From positions 1-13,748 of the forward strand of contig JAJGAH010000012.1 of assembly GCA_020844525.1 (NCBI GenBank): DNA of 13,748 nucleotides, in the 5' to 3' direction. The translations under genes were made by a program, and so were the position numbers. The notes beneath the pieces are model-generated. The model had not been told where the DNA came from and did no database searches. It worked only from the letters and a program-made list of their open reading frames with translations. The stretch is from Eubacterium sp. (GTDB lineage: Bacteria; Bacillota; Clostridia; Lachnospirales; Lachnospiraceae). Position 1 is the stretch's first letter. Each line of letters opens with the position of its first letter. Shown piece after piece: positions 13,737 through 13,748 of the stretch.

Positions 13737-13748
13737 GTAAAAGGGGAA

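Overview
The window looks like chromosomal DNA of a low-to-mid GC Gram-positive anaerobe, most likely a Clostridia/Lachnospiraceae member. This is inferred from the gene types: two-subunit iron-sulfur L-serine dehydratase, a MetA of the acetyl-CoA type, an ArsP_2-type permease, a TM1586-type nitroreductase and an MBOAT/DHHW pair. Strong purine-rich ribosome binding sites and TTGACA/TATAAT-like promoters fit the same picture. No phage, transposase, CRISPR or plasmid signature was seen, and no stretch over 300 bases lacks a gene. Most of the window is housekeeping and metabolism.

Layout from left to right. Positions 1-215 hold a leftward promoter for a gene outside the window. Three leftward genes follow: a TM1586-like nitroreductase (216-986, own promoter), an RlmD-type 23S rRNA uridine methyltransferase without its usual TRAM domain and with a repetitive Asn/Gln-rich tail (1161-2495), and an ArsP_2 family metal or metalloid permease (2614-3480). 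Three unrelated short tandem arrays lie in or beside the last two genes. From 3628 a strong promoter drives the only rightward unit, an MBOAT O-acyltransferase and a membrane-anchored DHHW/AlgJ-like protein (3722-6796). It ends in a near-perfect 21-bp terminator stem at 6802-6851.

The rest is leftward. From high to low coordinates: tRNA-Arg(CCG) with its own promoter and terminator; a membrane-anchored, Ser/Thr-rich protein of unknown function (12581-13384); an RluF-like pseudouridine synthase followed 31 bases later by NAD-dependent DNA ligase (11727-12425, 9677-11695); then metA, sdaAB and sdaAA (6900-9508). The last three are close together with no visible terminator between them, so they may be one amino-acid unit that makes O-acetylhomoserine and breaks down serine. 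The metA leader carries a 17-bp direct repeat with a 21-bp period, a plausible regulatory site.

No clearly new multi-gene system is visible. The most unusual items are the repeat-tailed, TRAM-less RlmD, the MBOAT/DHHW cassette with a Ser-rich insert and no neighbouring polysaccharide genes, the orphan Ser-rich surface protein, and several small repeats or palindromes in control positions (2501-2552, 3501-3554, 7836-7853, 9527-9564, 12439-12481, 13702-13736).
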